Shown in pieces: positions 32,392 through 39,839 of a stretch of DNA of 64,000 nucleotides (position 1 is the stretch's first letter; each line of letters begins with the position of its first letter). This DNA comes from Ottowia oryzae. Lineage in GTDB: Bacteria > Pseudomonadota > Gammaproteobacteria > Burkholderiales > Burkholderiaceae_C. The stretch is from contig NZ_CP027666.1 in assembly GCF_003008535.1 (NCBI RefSeq), positions 1,341,001 through 1,405,000 of the forward strand, given 5' to 3'. The notes beneath the pieces are model-generated. The model worked only from the letters and a program-made list of their open reading frames with translations. It ran no database searches and was not told the DNA's origin. Both the position numbers and the translations under genes were made by a program.

Positions 32392-32968
32392 GGTGATGAC
32401 CTTACGTGGTGCGGGTGAACCATGGCCCATGGCAGACGGATGGCGCGCGTGACATGAGCCGCTTGAAGGAACCAGGGCCGCAGTGATGGTCTGCCGGCTT
32501 TCCTTCCGGAAAGTCGCGGTACGCACTTCGGCCCACTTCAAGAGCAATGACCCGCCAAGCCGGGCACGCTGGGCGCCTGGCTGGGGCTGAACGCTTCTAC
32601 TCTCAGCTCTCGTCTCAAGCAATTTGCAGACCAGGCTTGGCCGTGCATGTGGCGCTTTGACGCGTGGCCTGCGTACGGCCGTAGCCCCAAGCGAGGGCGC
32701 AGGTGCACCGACGTGGGTGGGCGCTGCACCACAACAAGGCCGGTAGCACCGGCATGCCAGGTCAGTTCAGGGGCCCGCCAGGGCATGGCAACGCCGAGCG
32801 GGCGTGCAGATCTTTCGGCACGCGACTTGCGTACCGTGCGTATTGAGTAGAAGCGTTCAGCGCCTGCGGCCGACGGTGGCAGGCGCCCGGAAATTGCTCA
32901 GTTCGCACCGATTCGCCGGCGGCCATCGTCTGCGCGTCGGGCCTGTTGACTGAACCCGAGCCCTTGCC
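32392..32968. other. 577-base divergent intergenic region
   Basis: Must hold promoters for the oxygenase and for the binding-protein operon. I see a small hairpin CTTTCC-TTCC-GGAAAG (32498-32513) and the palindrome-like CCATGGCCCATGG near the oxygenase start, and no credible gene on either strand. It may be the scar of a lost regulator gene, but no remnant is recognised. Confidence 0.5.
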
Positions 32969-34003
32969 ATGCAACGACGCCACTTTCTCAGCACCTCCCT
33001 TGCCTCCACCTGCGCCACGCTGATGGGCACCAGCATCATGGCCCCCGCCGTGCATGCCCAGCCCCTGACACCCCTGAAGTTCACCCTGGACTTTCGTATC
33101 ACCAGCCAGACTTCGCCCTTTTTCCTCGCGCAGGCCAAGGGCTACTACAAAGATGAGGGGCTACAGGTCGATATCGACGTGGGCTCCGGCTCGGTCGCTT
33201 CGATCATGCGCGTGGCCAGCGGCGTGTACGACCTGGGTCTGGGCGACATCAGTTCCCTGGTGGAGTTTCACGCGCAGAACCCTGAAACGCCTGTGCAGGC
33301 CATCTACCAGTACTACAACCGCGCGCCCTTCGTCATCATTGGGCGCAAGGATCGCGGCATTACCACCGACTTCCGTTCGCTCAAGGGCAAGAAGGTGGCG
33401 GCGGCGGCCGTGGAGTCCACGCGCCGCAGTTGGCCCATGGTCGCCAGGGCGCTCAAGATTCAGCCGGATCTGTTCGAGTGGGTGACCACCGATTTCAGTG
33501 CGCGCGATAACGTGATGGTTCGCGGCGACGTGGATGCCGCCACCTACTTCCACGACTCGGCGGTGTCGTTGTTTGCGCGCATGCCGCCCAAGGATCTGTC
33601 GGTGCTCGAATATGCCAAGACCGGCCTCAACCTGTACGGCAACGCCATCGTTGCAGGCAAGCTGCTGCGGGACAAGCCCGATGTCGCCAAAGCCTTTCTG
33701 CGTGCCAGCAACCGGGCGCTGCGCGAGACACTGGCCAATCCCGAGGCCGCGCTGGCCGCCGTGAAGGCGCGCGAGCCGATTCTGAACACCGATGTCGAGC
33801 GAGAGCGCTGGGCGATCACGCGCCAATATCTGCAGACCGCAGAAACTCAGGCCATCGGTCTAGGTGCCGTGCAACCGGCTGTGCTGACCAATCAGATCAA
33901 CGAAGTGGCGACCGTCTTTGGCCTGGCGCGCAAGCCCACGCCGGATCGCGTCTTCAACCCCGCGTTCTTGCCCGCAGCCGCCGACCGCAAGGCTGCCGCA
34001 TGA
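32969..34003 (+). CDS. ABC transporter substrate-binding protein (NMT1/SsuA-like)
   Basis: 344-residue exported protein with a signal peptide of Tat-like start (MQRRHFLSTSLASTCATLMG, cleaved near VHA|QP). It has the NitT/TauT-type binding fold: FTLDFRITSQTSPFFLAQAKGYYKDEGL, VGSGSVASIMRVASGVYDLG. Members bind nucleobase-like, thiamine-precursor or sulfonate ligands. Its last codon overlaps the start of the deaminase gene (ATGA), so ligand and deaminase substrate are probably related. No permease or ATPase gene lies nearby. Confidence 0.88.
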   Translation: MQRRHFLSTSLASTCATLMGTSIMAPAVHAQPLTPLKFTLDFRITSQTSPFFLAQAKGYYKDEGLQVDIDVGSGSVASIMRVASGVYDLGLGDISSLVEFHAQNPETPVQAIYQYYNRAPFVIIGRKDRGITTDFRSLKGKKVAAAAVESTRRSWPMVARALKIQPDLFEWVTTDFSARDNVMVRGDVDAATYFHDSAVSLFARMPPKDLSVLEYAKTGLNLYGNAIVAGKLLRDKPDVAKAFLRASNRALRETLANPEAALAAVKAREPILNTDVERERWAITRQYLQTAETQAIGLGAVQPAVLTNQINEVATVFGLARKPTPDRVFNPAFLPAAADRKAAA

Positions 34004-34524
34004 GCGCCCAAGGTGAAGTCCCCATGGGCCTTCCGCAGGAAGTCGCGCTGAGTGAGCGCGATGGACAGTACCTGCTTCATGCCATTGCCATGGCGGACAA
34101 GGCCCGCGAGCGTGGCAACCGGCCGTTCGGTGCGGTGATCGTGGCCGCAGACGGCCAGGTGTTGGCGCAAGCGTGGAACGCCACGGCCGAAACCGGTGAT
34201 TGCACTGCGCACGCCGAGACCTCGGCCATCCGAATGGCCAGCCCGAGCCATAGCCGCGACGCGCTGGCCACCGCCACGCTGTACTCGTCTGGCGAACCCT
34301 GCGTGATGTGCGCGGGCGCCATCTATTGGTCGAACATCGGCCGCGTGGTGTACGGCATCGACGCGGTGCGGCTGCGCGTGTTTCGCGGCGAGCGGCTGGA
34401 TCAGCGCGATGCCGAGCTGTCTTGCCGCGACGTCTTCGACGCCTCGCCGCGCGCCATTGATTGCCTGGGTCCCGCGTTGATCGCGCAGGCCAGCGCATCG
34501 CATCAGGGCGGTTGGAAGGCGTGA
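34000..34524 (+). CDS. Nucleoside/nucleobase deaminase
   Basis: 174-residue zinc hydrolase of the cytidine/guanine deaminase superfamily. H71-A-E73 (CTAHAETSAIR) gives the zinc His and catalytic Glu; C101 and C104 (SGEPCVMCAGA) complete the zinc site. Phrases RGNRPFGAVIV and YWSNIGRVVYGID fit the guanine deaminase/TadA-like branch. Four-base overlap with the preceding binding-protein gene shows coupled translation; together with the divergent oxygenase this looks like a small nucleobase-use locus. Confidence 0.88.
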   Translation: MSAQGEVPMGLPQEVALSERDGQYLLHAIAMADKARERGNRPFGAVIVAADGQVLAQAWNATAETGDCTAHAETSAIRMASPSHSRDALATATLYSSGEPCVMCAGAIYWSNIGRVVYGIDAVRLRVFRGERLDQRDAELSCRDVFDASPRAIDCLGPALIAQASASHQGGWKA

Positions 34525-34682
34525 AGCCGCCTCTGCGGCCTCGGTGGAGGCGCAAGCGGTTTCGAAGGTCGCTGGCGCGCCTCTTGCGCGCCGCGCGGCC
34601 CCGCTCGGATTGGCCTGCCCGCCAAGCTCTGCAGGTTCAAGACGCTCGCGCGGGCCGCCGTTGGATGGCCGAACAGGCGGCC

Positions 34683-37379
34683 TCAGGCCCTGGCCGCGTT
34701 GCCGCTTTGCAGCGCCAGGCTCAGCTGCACCGTGCAGGCGTCGCCGGGGGTGGGTTGTTCGGTGAAGCCCAGGCGCCGGCCCAGCGCGCGCATGCCTTCG
34801 TTTTCCGCCAGGATGGTGGCGACCAGGCGCTGCGTGCCGGCAGCGCGCTGGTAGGTGATCAGCCGCTGCAGCAGCAAGCGCCCCAGGCCCCGGCCCTTCA
34901 GGTCGGCGCGCAGGATGATGCCGAACTCGGCCTGCACATTGTCCGGGTCGGCAATGGCACGCGCCACGCCCAGGGTTTGCGGGGTGCCGCTGGCGTCGTC
35001 GGCGGTGGCGATGAAGGCCATTTCGCGCGTGTAGTCGATCTGCACGAGGCGGGCCAGCTCGGTGCGCTCCAGCCGTGGGCGGCTGTGGAAGAAGCGCATG
35101 CGCATGTCGTCGGGGGCCAGCGCGTCGATAAAGGCGCGGTGCGCGGGCTCGTCTTCTGGGCGCACCGGGCGGATGGTGATGCGCCGGCCGTCCCATTCCA
35201 GGGTTTCGCTCAGGCCCGACGGGTACGGCTGAATGGCGAAATGCCGCGCCCCCGCAGGGCACGCGGCGCTGACGCGCACGCGCGCGTCCAGCGCAATGGC
35301 GCCCTCGTGGTTGACCAGCAGCGGGTTGATGTCCAGCTCGGCCAGCTCGGGAATGTCCGCCAGCAGTTGCGATACAGCTTCCAGCGTTCGCACCACCGCG
35401 TCTTCGTCGGCGGGTGGCACGTCGCGGTAGCCCTTGAGCAGGCGCGCCACGCGCGTGCGGCCGATCAGGGCGCGCGCCAGCGGGGTGTTCAGCGGCGGCA
35501 GCGCCGTGGCGCTGTCCTTCGTCACCTCGACCGCCACGCCGCCCTGGCCGAACAGGATGATGGGGCCGAAAACGCGGTCGATGCTGGCGCCGATGATCAG
35601 CTCTTGCGCCTTGGCCAGCTTGACCATCTGCTGCACGGTAAAGCCCTCCAGACGCGCCTTGGGGTGCACCTTGCGCACGCGGTCGAGCATGCTGGTGGCG
35701 GCGTGCCGCACATCGGCAGCGTCTTGCAGGTTGAGCGCCACGCCCCCCACGTCGGACTTGTGGCTGATGTCTTCCGAAAGGATCTTGAGCACCACCGGAA
35801 AGCCGATGCGCGCGGCCTCATGCGCGGCGGCTTCGGCGTCGGCCGGCACGGTGCGGGTGGCCACCACGGGGATGCGATAGGCCTCGCACACGGCCTTGGC
35901 CTCGGGCTCGGTCAGCATGTCGCGCCCGCTGGCCAGCACTTGCTCGACGATGGCGCGCACGCGGGCTACGTCGGGGGCAGCCTCCGTGCCCGCACCGGCG
36001 GGCGGCGCTTGCGTCAGTTGCGCCTGGTTCTGGGCGTAGCGCTGCAGCATGCCGATGGCGGCGACGGCCTGTTCGGGCATGTCGTAGCAGGCGATGCCCG
36101 CGTTCACAAAGATCTGGCGCGCCTCGGCCACGGCGGGCCCGCCAATCCAGCTGGCGACCAGCGGCAGGGGCGGGCGCCCAGGCGGCAGCACGACAGGCAC
36201 CATCGCGCGGGCGATGTCGGCCGATGGCACGATCGCCGTGGGCGCCTGAATGAACAGCAGCGTGCCCGTGGGCTGCGGGTGGCGCGCCAGCACCTGCAGC
36301 GCATCCACATAGCGCTGCGCGGGCGCGTCGCCAATGATGTCCACCGGGTTGTCGTGCGACCAGTTGGCGGGCAGCACGGTGTCCAGCTCGCGCACCACCA
36401 GCTCGCCCAGCGTGGCCAGCGGCACGCCTTGGGCGGCGCAGGCGTCGGCGGCCATCACGCCGGCGCCGCCGCCATTGGTCAGGATGGTCACGCGGTCGCC
36501 GATGGGGGCGCGAAAGCGCGTCAGGATCTCGGCCGCCAGGAACAGCTGCTCCAGGCTGTCCACGCGCAGCATGCCCGCGCGGGCGATGGCGGCGTCGTAA
36601 ACCTCGTCCGAGCCGGCCAGTGCCCCCGTGTGCGAGGCCGCGGCGCGGCTGCCTTGTTCGCTGCGCCCGGCCTTCACGGCGATCACCGGCTTGTTGCGCG
36701 CGGCCGAGCGGGCGGCCGACATGAACTTGCGCGCGTCGTCGATCGATTCGATGTACAGCAGGATGGCGCGCGTTTGCGGGTCGTTGGCCAGGTAGTCCAG
36801 CATGTCGCCGAAGTCCACGTCGGCGTGTTCACCCAGTGAAACGAAGTGCGAAAAACCGATGTCGCGCGCCTCGGCCCAGTCCAGCATGGCGGTGACCAGC
36901 GCGCCCGATTGCGAGATGAAGGCCAACTGCCCGGGCCGCGCCGGGATGTGCGCAAAGCTTGCGTTCAGCCCGGCGTGCGGCGCCAGCAGGCCCACGCAGT
37001 TGGGGCCCAGGATGCGCATCAGGCGCGGGCGGGCGATGTCCAGCATGGCCTGCTTTTGCTCGGCCGACAGGCCCGCGGTGATGACCACCACCGCCTGGGT
37101 GCCGCGCTGGGCCAGCTGGCGCATCAGCTCGACCACGGTGGCCGGCGGTGTGCAGATCACGGCCAGCTCGGGCGCTTCGGGCAGCTGGTCCACGCGGGCG
37201 TAGCAGCGGCGGCCGTCCAGCTCTTTGTACTTCGGGTTCACCGGGTAGATCGCTCCGCCAAAGCCGCCGCTGCGCACGTTGCGCCACAGCGTGCCGCCGA
37301 CCGAGTAGGCCCGGCCGGACGCGCCGATCACGGCGACGGACTTGGGCTGAAACAGCGAATCAAGATGGCGAGTGCTCAT
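34683..37379 (-). CDS. Bifunctional acyl-CoA synthetase (NDP-forming)/GNAT acetyltransferase, PatZ-like
   Basis: 898-residue protein with the domain order of E. coli PatZ/YfiQ (886 residues), a protein lysine acetyltransferase. Residues about 1-460 are CoA-binding and succinyl-CoA-ligase-like (SVAVIGASGRAYSVGG, GPNCVGLL, SQSGALVTAMLDWA, ASHTGALAGSDEVYDA with the usual His). An ATP-grasp part spans about 480-690 (SHKSDVGGVALNL, ELDINPLLV). The GNAT domain occupies about 720-880 (LGVARAIADPD, LRADLKGRGLGRLLLQRLI). Probable roles are acetylation of acetyl-CoA synthetase and other metabolic enzymes. Monocistronic. Confidence 0.92.
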   Translation of the reverse strand: MSTRHLDSLFQPKSVAVIGASGRAYSVGGTLWRNVRSGGFGGAIYPVNPKYKELDGRRCYARVDQLPEAPELAVICTPPATVVELMRQLAQRGTQAVVVITAGLSAEQKQAMLDIARPRLMRILGPNCVGLLAPHAGLNASFAHIPARPGQLAFISQSGALVTAMLDWAEARDIGFSHFVSLGEHADVDFGDMLDYLANDPQTRAILLYIESIDDARKFMSAARSAARNKPVIAVKAGRSEQGSRAAASHTGALAGSDEVYDAAIARAGMLRVDSLEQLFLAAEILTRFRAPIGDRVTILTNGGGAGVMAADACAAQGVPLATLGELVVRELDTVLPANWSHDNPVDIIGDAPAQRYVDALQVLARHPQPTGTLLFIQAPTAIVPSADIARAMVPVVLPPGRPPLPLVASWIGGPAVAEARQIFVNAGIACYDMPEQAVAAIGMLQRYAQNQAQLTQAPPAGAGTEAAPDVARVRAIVEQVLASGRDMLTEPEAKAVCEAYRIPVVATRTVPADAEAAAHEAARIGFPVVLKILSEDISHKSDVGGVALNLQDAADVRHAATSMLDRVRKVHPKARLEGFTVQQMVKLAKAQELIIGASIDRVFGPIILFGQGGVAVEVTKDSATALPPLNTPLARALIGRTRVARLLKGYRDVPPADEDAVVRTLEAVSQLLADIPELAELDINPLLVNHEGAIALDARVRVSAACPAGARHFAIQPYPSGLSETLEWDGRRITIRPVRPEDEPAHRAFIDALAPDDMRMRFFHSRPRLERTELARLVQIDYTREMAFIATADDASGTPQTLGVARAIADPDNVQAEFGIILRADLKGRGLGRLLLQRLITYQRAAGTQRLVATILAENEGMRALGRRLGFTEQPTPGDACTVQLSLALQSGNAARA

Positions 37380-37669
37380 GTGCGTGCGTGTCTGTGGTTG
37401 CAGTCGAAAAACCCAGTGCTGCCGAAAAAGCGGATCGGCAGGGCGCCGTCCCCCCAACGTCTGGCCTAGGGTAACGCAGGAACGTGAACCCTTGCGGCTG
37501 GCCAGGTAGCGCCGCTGGAGACGGCGCGCAGCGTCGATGGGCGGGCTGGCCCCGAAGGCCCTTCGTTGACGCGGCGTTGCGCCCGAATCTTCAAATGAAT
37601 TGAACTTTTTGCGCCGGGCCGAGCCTAGACAGCGGTTGGAAGCTTCCCCCGTCGGGGGCAAATACAAGA

Positions 37670-38248
37670 ATGAGTTCAACACCATCCGTCACCCGTTCCC
37701 CAACCCCGCACGGCCGTTTCAATTCGGTCGCCATCGGATTGCACTGGCTGCTGGCGCTGGCGCTGGTCGCCGTGTTCGGCGTGGGCCTGTACATGAACGG
37801 CCTGCCGTTTTCACCGCAGAAGCTCAAGCTGATCAACTGGCACAAATGGGCCGGCATCACCATCCTGCTGCTTTCGGTGCTGCGCTTGCTGTGGCGCTGG
37901 ACGCATCGGCCGCCCCCGCTTTCACCCCGGGCCGAAGCCGCCATGCCGGGCTGGCAGCGCTGGGCGCACCACGCGGTGCAGGCCTTGATGTATGTGCTGT
38001 TCCTGGCGGTGCCGCTGCTGGGTTGGGCCTACAGCTCGGCCGCGGGGTTTCCCATCGTCTGGTTCGGCGTGATGCCGCTGCCCGATCTGTTGCCGGTGGA
38101 CAAGGCCCTGGCCGACACCATCAAGCCCTGGCACGGCTGGGCCGCTTTCACGTTGGCCGCGCTGGTGGTGGTGCACGTGGCGGCGGTGGTCAAGCACCAG
38201 TGGATCGACCGCGACGGCTTGATGTCGCGCATGTGGCCTGGCGGCTGA
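37670..38248 (+). CDS. Cytochrome b561
   Basis: 192-residue four-helix diheme membrane protein. Heme-ligating His candidates are H25 (AIGLHWLLA), H58 (NWHKWAG), and later ones in PWHGWAAF and VVVHVAAVVKHQW. It begins an operon with two YceI genes, a combination seen widely in proteobacteria (yceJ-yceI in E. coli), where b561 may pass electrons to or from a quinone and YceI binds an isoprenoid. The start is the ATG giving MSSTPSVTRS. Confidence 0.93.
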   Translation: MSSTPSVTRSPTPHGRFNSVAIGLHWLLALALVAVFGVGLYMNGLPFSPQKLKLINWHKWAGITILLLSVLRLLWRWTHRPPPLSPRAEAAMPGWQRWAHHAVQALMYVLFLAVPLLGWAYSSAAGFPIVWFGVMPLPDLLPVDKALADTIKPWHGWAAFTLAALVVVHVAAVVKHQWIDRDGLMSRMWPGG

Positions 38249-38337
38249 ACCAGGGGCCGCGCCTTGGCGCCCCGCCCACGTCCTGAGCCAAGGCGCCCTC
38301 GGCCTCCATCTGGTTTTTCTTGTTGCAAAGGAATCGC

Positions 38338-38913
38338 ATGTCGTCTTCATCCATTTCCCGCTTGCTGCCGGTCACCGCGCTGGCCTTGCTGGCCGCCGCG
38401 CCGGCTTTCGCGCAGCAAAAACTGGTGCCTGCCGAGAGCAGCGTGGGCTTCGTCAGCCGCCAGATGGCCGTGCCCGTGGAAGGGCATTTCCGCAAGTTCG
38501 ACGGCCAGATCACCTTTGACCCGGCCAAGCCCGAGGCCGCGCGCATTCACCTGGCCATCGACACCGGCAGCGCCACGCTGGGCGTGAAGGAAACCGATGC
38601 CGAGCTGCCCAAGCCCACCTGGTTCAACGTGGCCAAGTTTCCCCAGGCCACCTTCGACGCCAAAACCGTCAAAAGCCTGGGCGGCGGCAAGTACGAGGTG
38701 GCCGGCCAGCTGTCGATCAAGGGCGCCGCGCACGACGTGGTGGTGCCGGTGCAGCTGACGCAAAGCGGCGCGAAGACCACGGCGGCCGGGCAGTTCAGCC
38801 TGAAGCGCCTGGCCTACAAGATCGGTGAGAACGAATGGGCCGACACCTCGATGGTGGCCGACGACGTGCAGGTCAAGTTCAAGCTGGTGATGACCGGCGT
38901 GGGCAAGCTGTAA
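38338..38913 (+). CDS. YceI-family periplasmic lipid-binding protein (first)
   Basis: 191-residue exported lipocalin-like protein; YceI folds bind polyisoprenoid lipids such as quinone precursors. Signal peptide cleaved near AFA|QQ. Family phrases are PAESSVGFVSRQM, GHFRKFDGQITFDP, FNVAKFPQATFDAK and VAGQLSIKGAAHDV. AAAGGA just upstream fixes the start. Second gene of the b561 operon. Confidence 0.94.
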   Translation: MSSSSISRLLPVTALALLAAAPAFAQQKLVPAESSVGFVSRQMAVPVEGHFRKFDGQITFDPAKPEAARIHLAIDTGSATLGVKETDAELPKPTWFNVAKFPQATFDAKTVKSLGGGKYEVAGQLSIKGAAHDVVVPVQLTQSGAKTTAAGQFSLKRLAYKIGENEWADTSMVADDVQVKFKLVMTGVGKL

Positions 38914-38935
38914 GCGCGCCTGCCTGGACTTGTTA

Positions 38936-38995
38936 AGTATCAAATCTCCGTGTAGCGCAGCACCCACCAGCGCTGGCAGCTAGTGTTTTAGTAGC
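38936..38995. repeat. Dispersed palindromic element between the two yceI genes
   Basis: GTATCAAATCTCCGTGTAGC, GCAGCACCCACCAGCGCTGG and CAGCTAGTGTTTTAG. It splits the operon but leaves the next ribosome binding site (AAAGGAATTC) intact. Confidence 0.8.
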
Positions 38996-39022
38996 AACCC
39001 AACCCTGAAAGGAATTCTTCCC

Positions 39023-39598
39023 ATGCGACTCCACACCCTGATCGCCGCCGCGGGCCTGACTGCCGTCGCCGTCGCCGTACCCGCCATGGCCGCCGACTAC
39101 GTGACCGAGCCGACGCACACCCACGCGTACTTCGAGATCAGCCACTTCGGCGCTGCCGTGAACCGCGTGCGCTTCGACAAGGAGGAGGGCAAGATCCAGT
39201 TCGACCCCGCGGCCAAGACCGGCCACGTCGAGCTGACCATCGACGCCAGCTCGCTGAACAGCGGCGTGCCGCCTTTCGACGCGCACCTGAAGGGCGCCGA
39301 CATCTTCGACGTTGAGAGGCACCCCACCATCAAGTTCGTCAGCACCAAGTTCCACTTCAAGGGCGATAAGGTGTCGTCCGTGGACGGCCAGCTGACCATC
39401 AAGGGCAAGACGCACCCGGTGACGCTCAAGGCCAGCCAGTTCGCCTGCTACCAAAGCCCGATGCTCAAGCGCGAAGTGTGCGGCGGCGATTTCAGCGCCA
39501 CCATCGATCGCACGCAGTGGGGCCTGGACTACGGCATGGGCATGGTCGCTGGCAAGGAAGTGAAGCTGATCGCCACCGTGGAGGCCGTGCGGCAGTAA
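39023..39598 (+). CDS. YceI-family periplasmic lipid-binding protein (second)
   Basis: 191-residue paralogue of the preceding gene, with signal peptide cleaved near AMA|AD. Phrases DYVTEPTHTHAYFEISHFG, ASSLNSGVPPFDAHLKGADI, VDGQLTIKGKTHPVTLKA and CGGDFSATIDRTQWGLDYG identify the family. Unlike the first copy it has two internal Cys (FACYQS, EVCGG) that may form a disulfide. The operon ends with the terminator 37 bases on. Confidence 0.94.
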   Translation: MRLHTLIAAAGLTAVAVAVPAMAADYVTEPTHTHAYFEISHFGAAVNRVRFDKEEGKIQFDPAAKTGHVELTIDASSLNSGVPPFDAHLKGADIFDVERHPTIKFVSTKFHFKGDKVSSVDGQLTIKGKTHPVTLKASQFACYQSPMLKREVCGGDFSATIDRTQWGLDYGMGMVAGKEVKLIATVEAVRQ

Positions 39599-39634
39599 GC
39601 GCGCCGGGCCCCTGGACAGAACGGCCCGCAAAGC

Positions 39635-39669
39635 AAAACCCCACGGGCGCCAAGCCCGTGGGGTTTTTT
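39635..39669 (+). terminator. Rho-independent terminator of the b561-yceI operon
   Basis: AAAACCCCACGGGC-GCCAA-GCCCGTGGGGTTTT with following T residues; long perfect stem. Confidence 0.95.
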
Positions 39670-39717
39670 CATGCCAGCCTGGCGCGGGCTTCATACCAAA
39701 TTGCGTTCAATCCGTCA

Positions 39718-39814
39718 GAAACCGTTCGCACTGAGCTTGTCGAAGTGCATGCACCGCGCAGGGCTTCGACCCTTCGGCAAGCTCAGGACAGGCCAGGCTC
39801 AGCCAGAACGGTTC
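39718..39814. repeat. Large imperfect palindrome of the CTGAGCTTGTCGAAG type
   Basis: Nested inverted repeats: outer GAAACCGTTC / GAACGGTTCT and inner CTGAGCTTGTCGAAG / CTTCGGCAAGCTCAGG, with GGGCTTCGACC in between. Intergenic sequences of this type, built on TGAGCTTGTCGAAG and its complement, are common in many betaproteobacteria and gammaproteobacteria. Different from the other dispersed element in this window. Confidence 0.8.
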
Positions 39815-39839
39815 TTATATTTTTGAGGGCGGATTCGTA

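Noticed and set aside
34461..36839. A 790-codon open frame antisense to the PatZ-like gene
   Set aside because: Composition is that of a shadow frame (Ala/Arg/Gly/His), while the minus-strand frame has complete family motifs.
37598..37640. ECF-sigma promoter before cytochrome b561 (GAACTT ... TAGAC)
   Set aside because: Spacing and -10 match are too poor to claim.
39718..39814. CRISPR or attenuator
   Set aside because: Only one repeat unit, no spacers; fits a dispersed intergenic palindrome.
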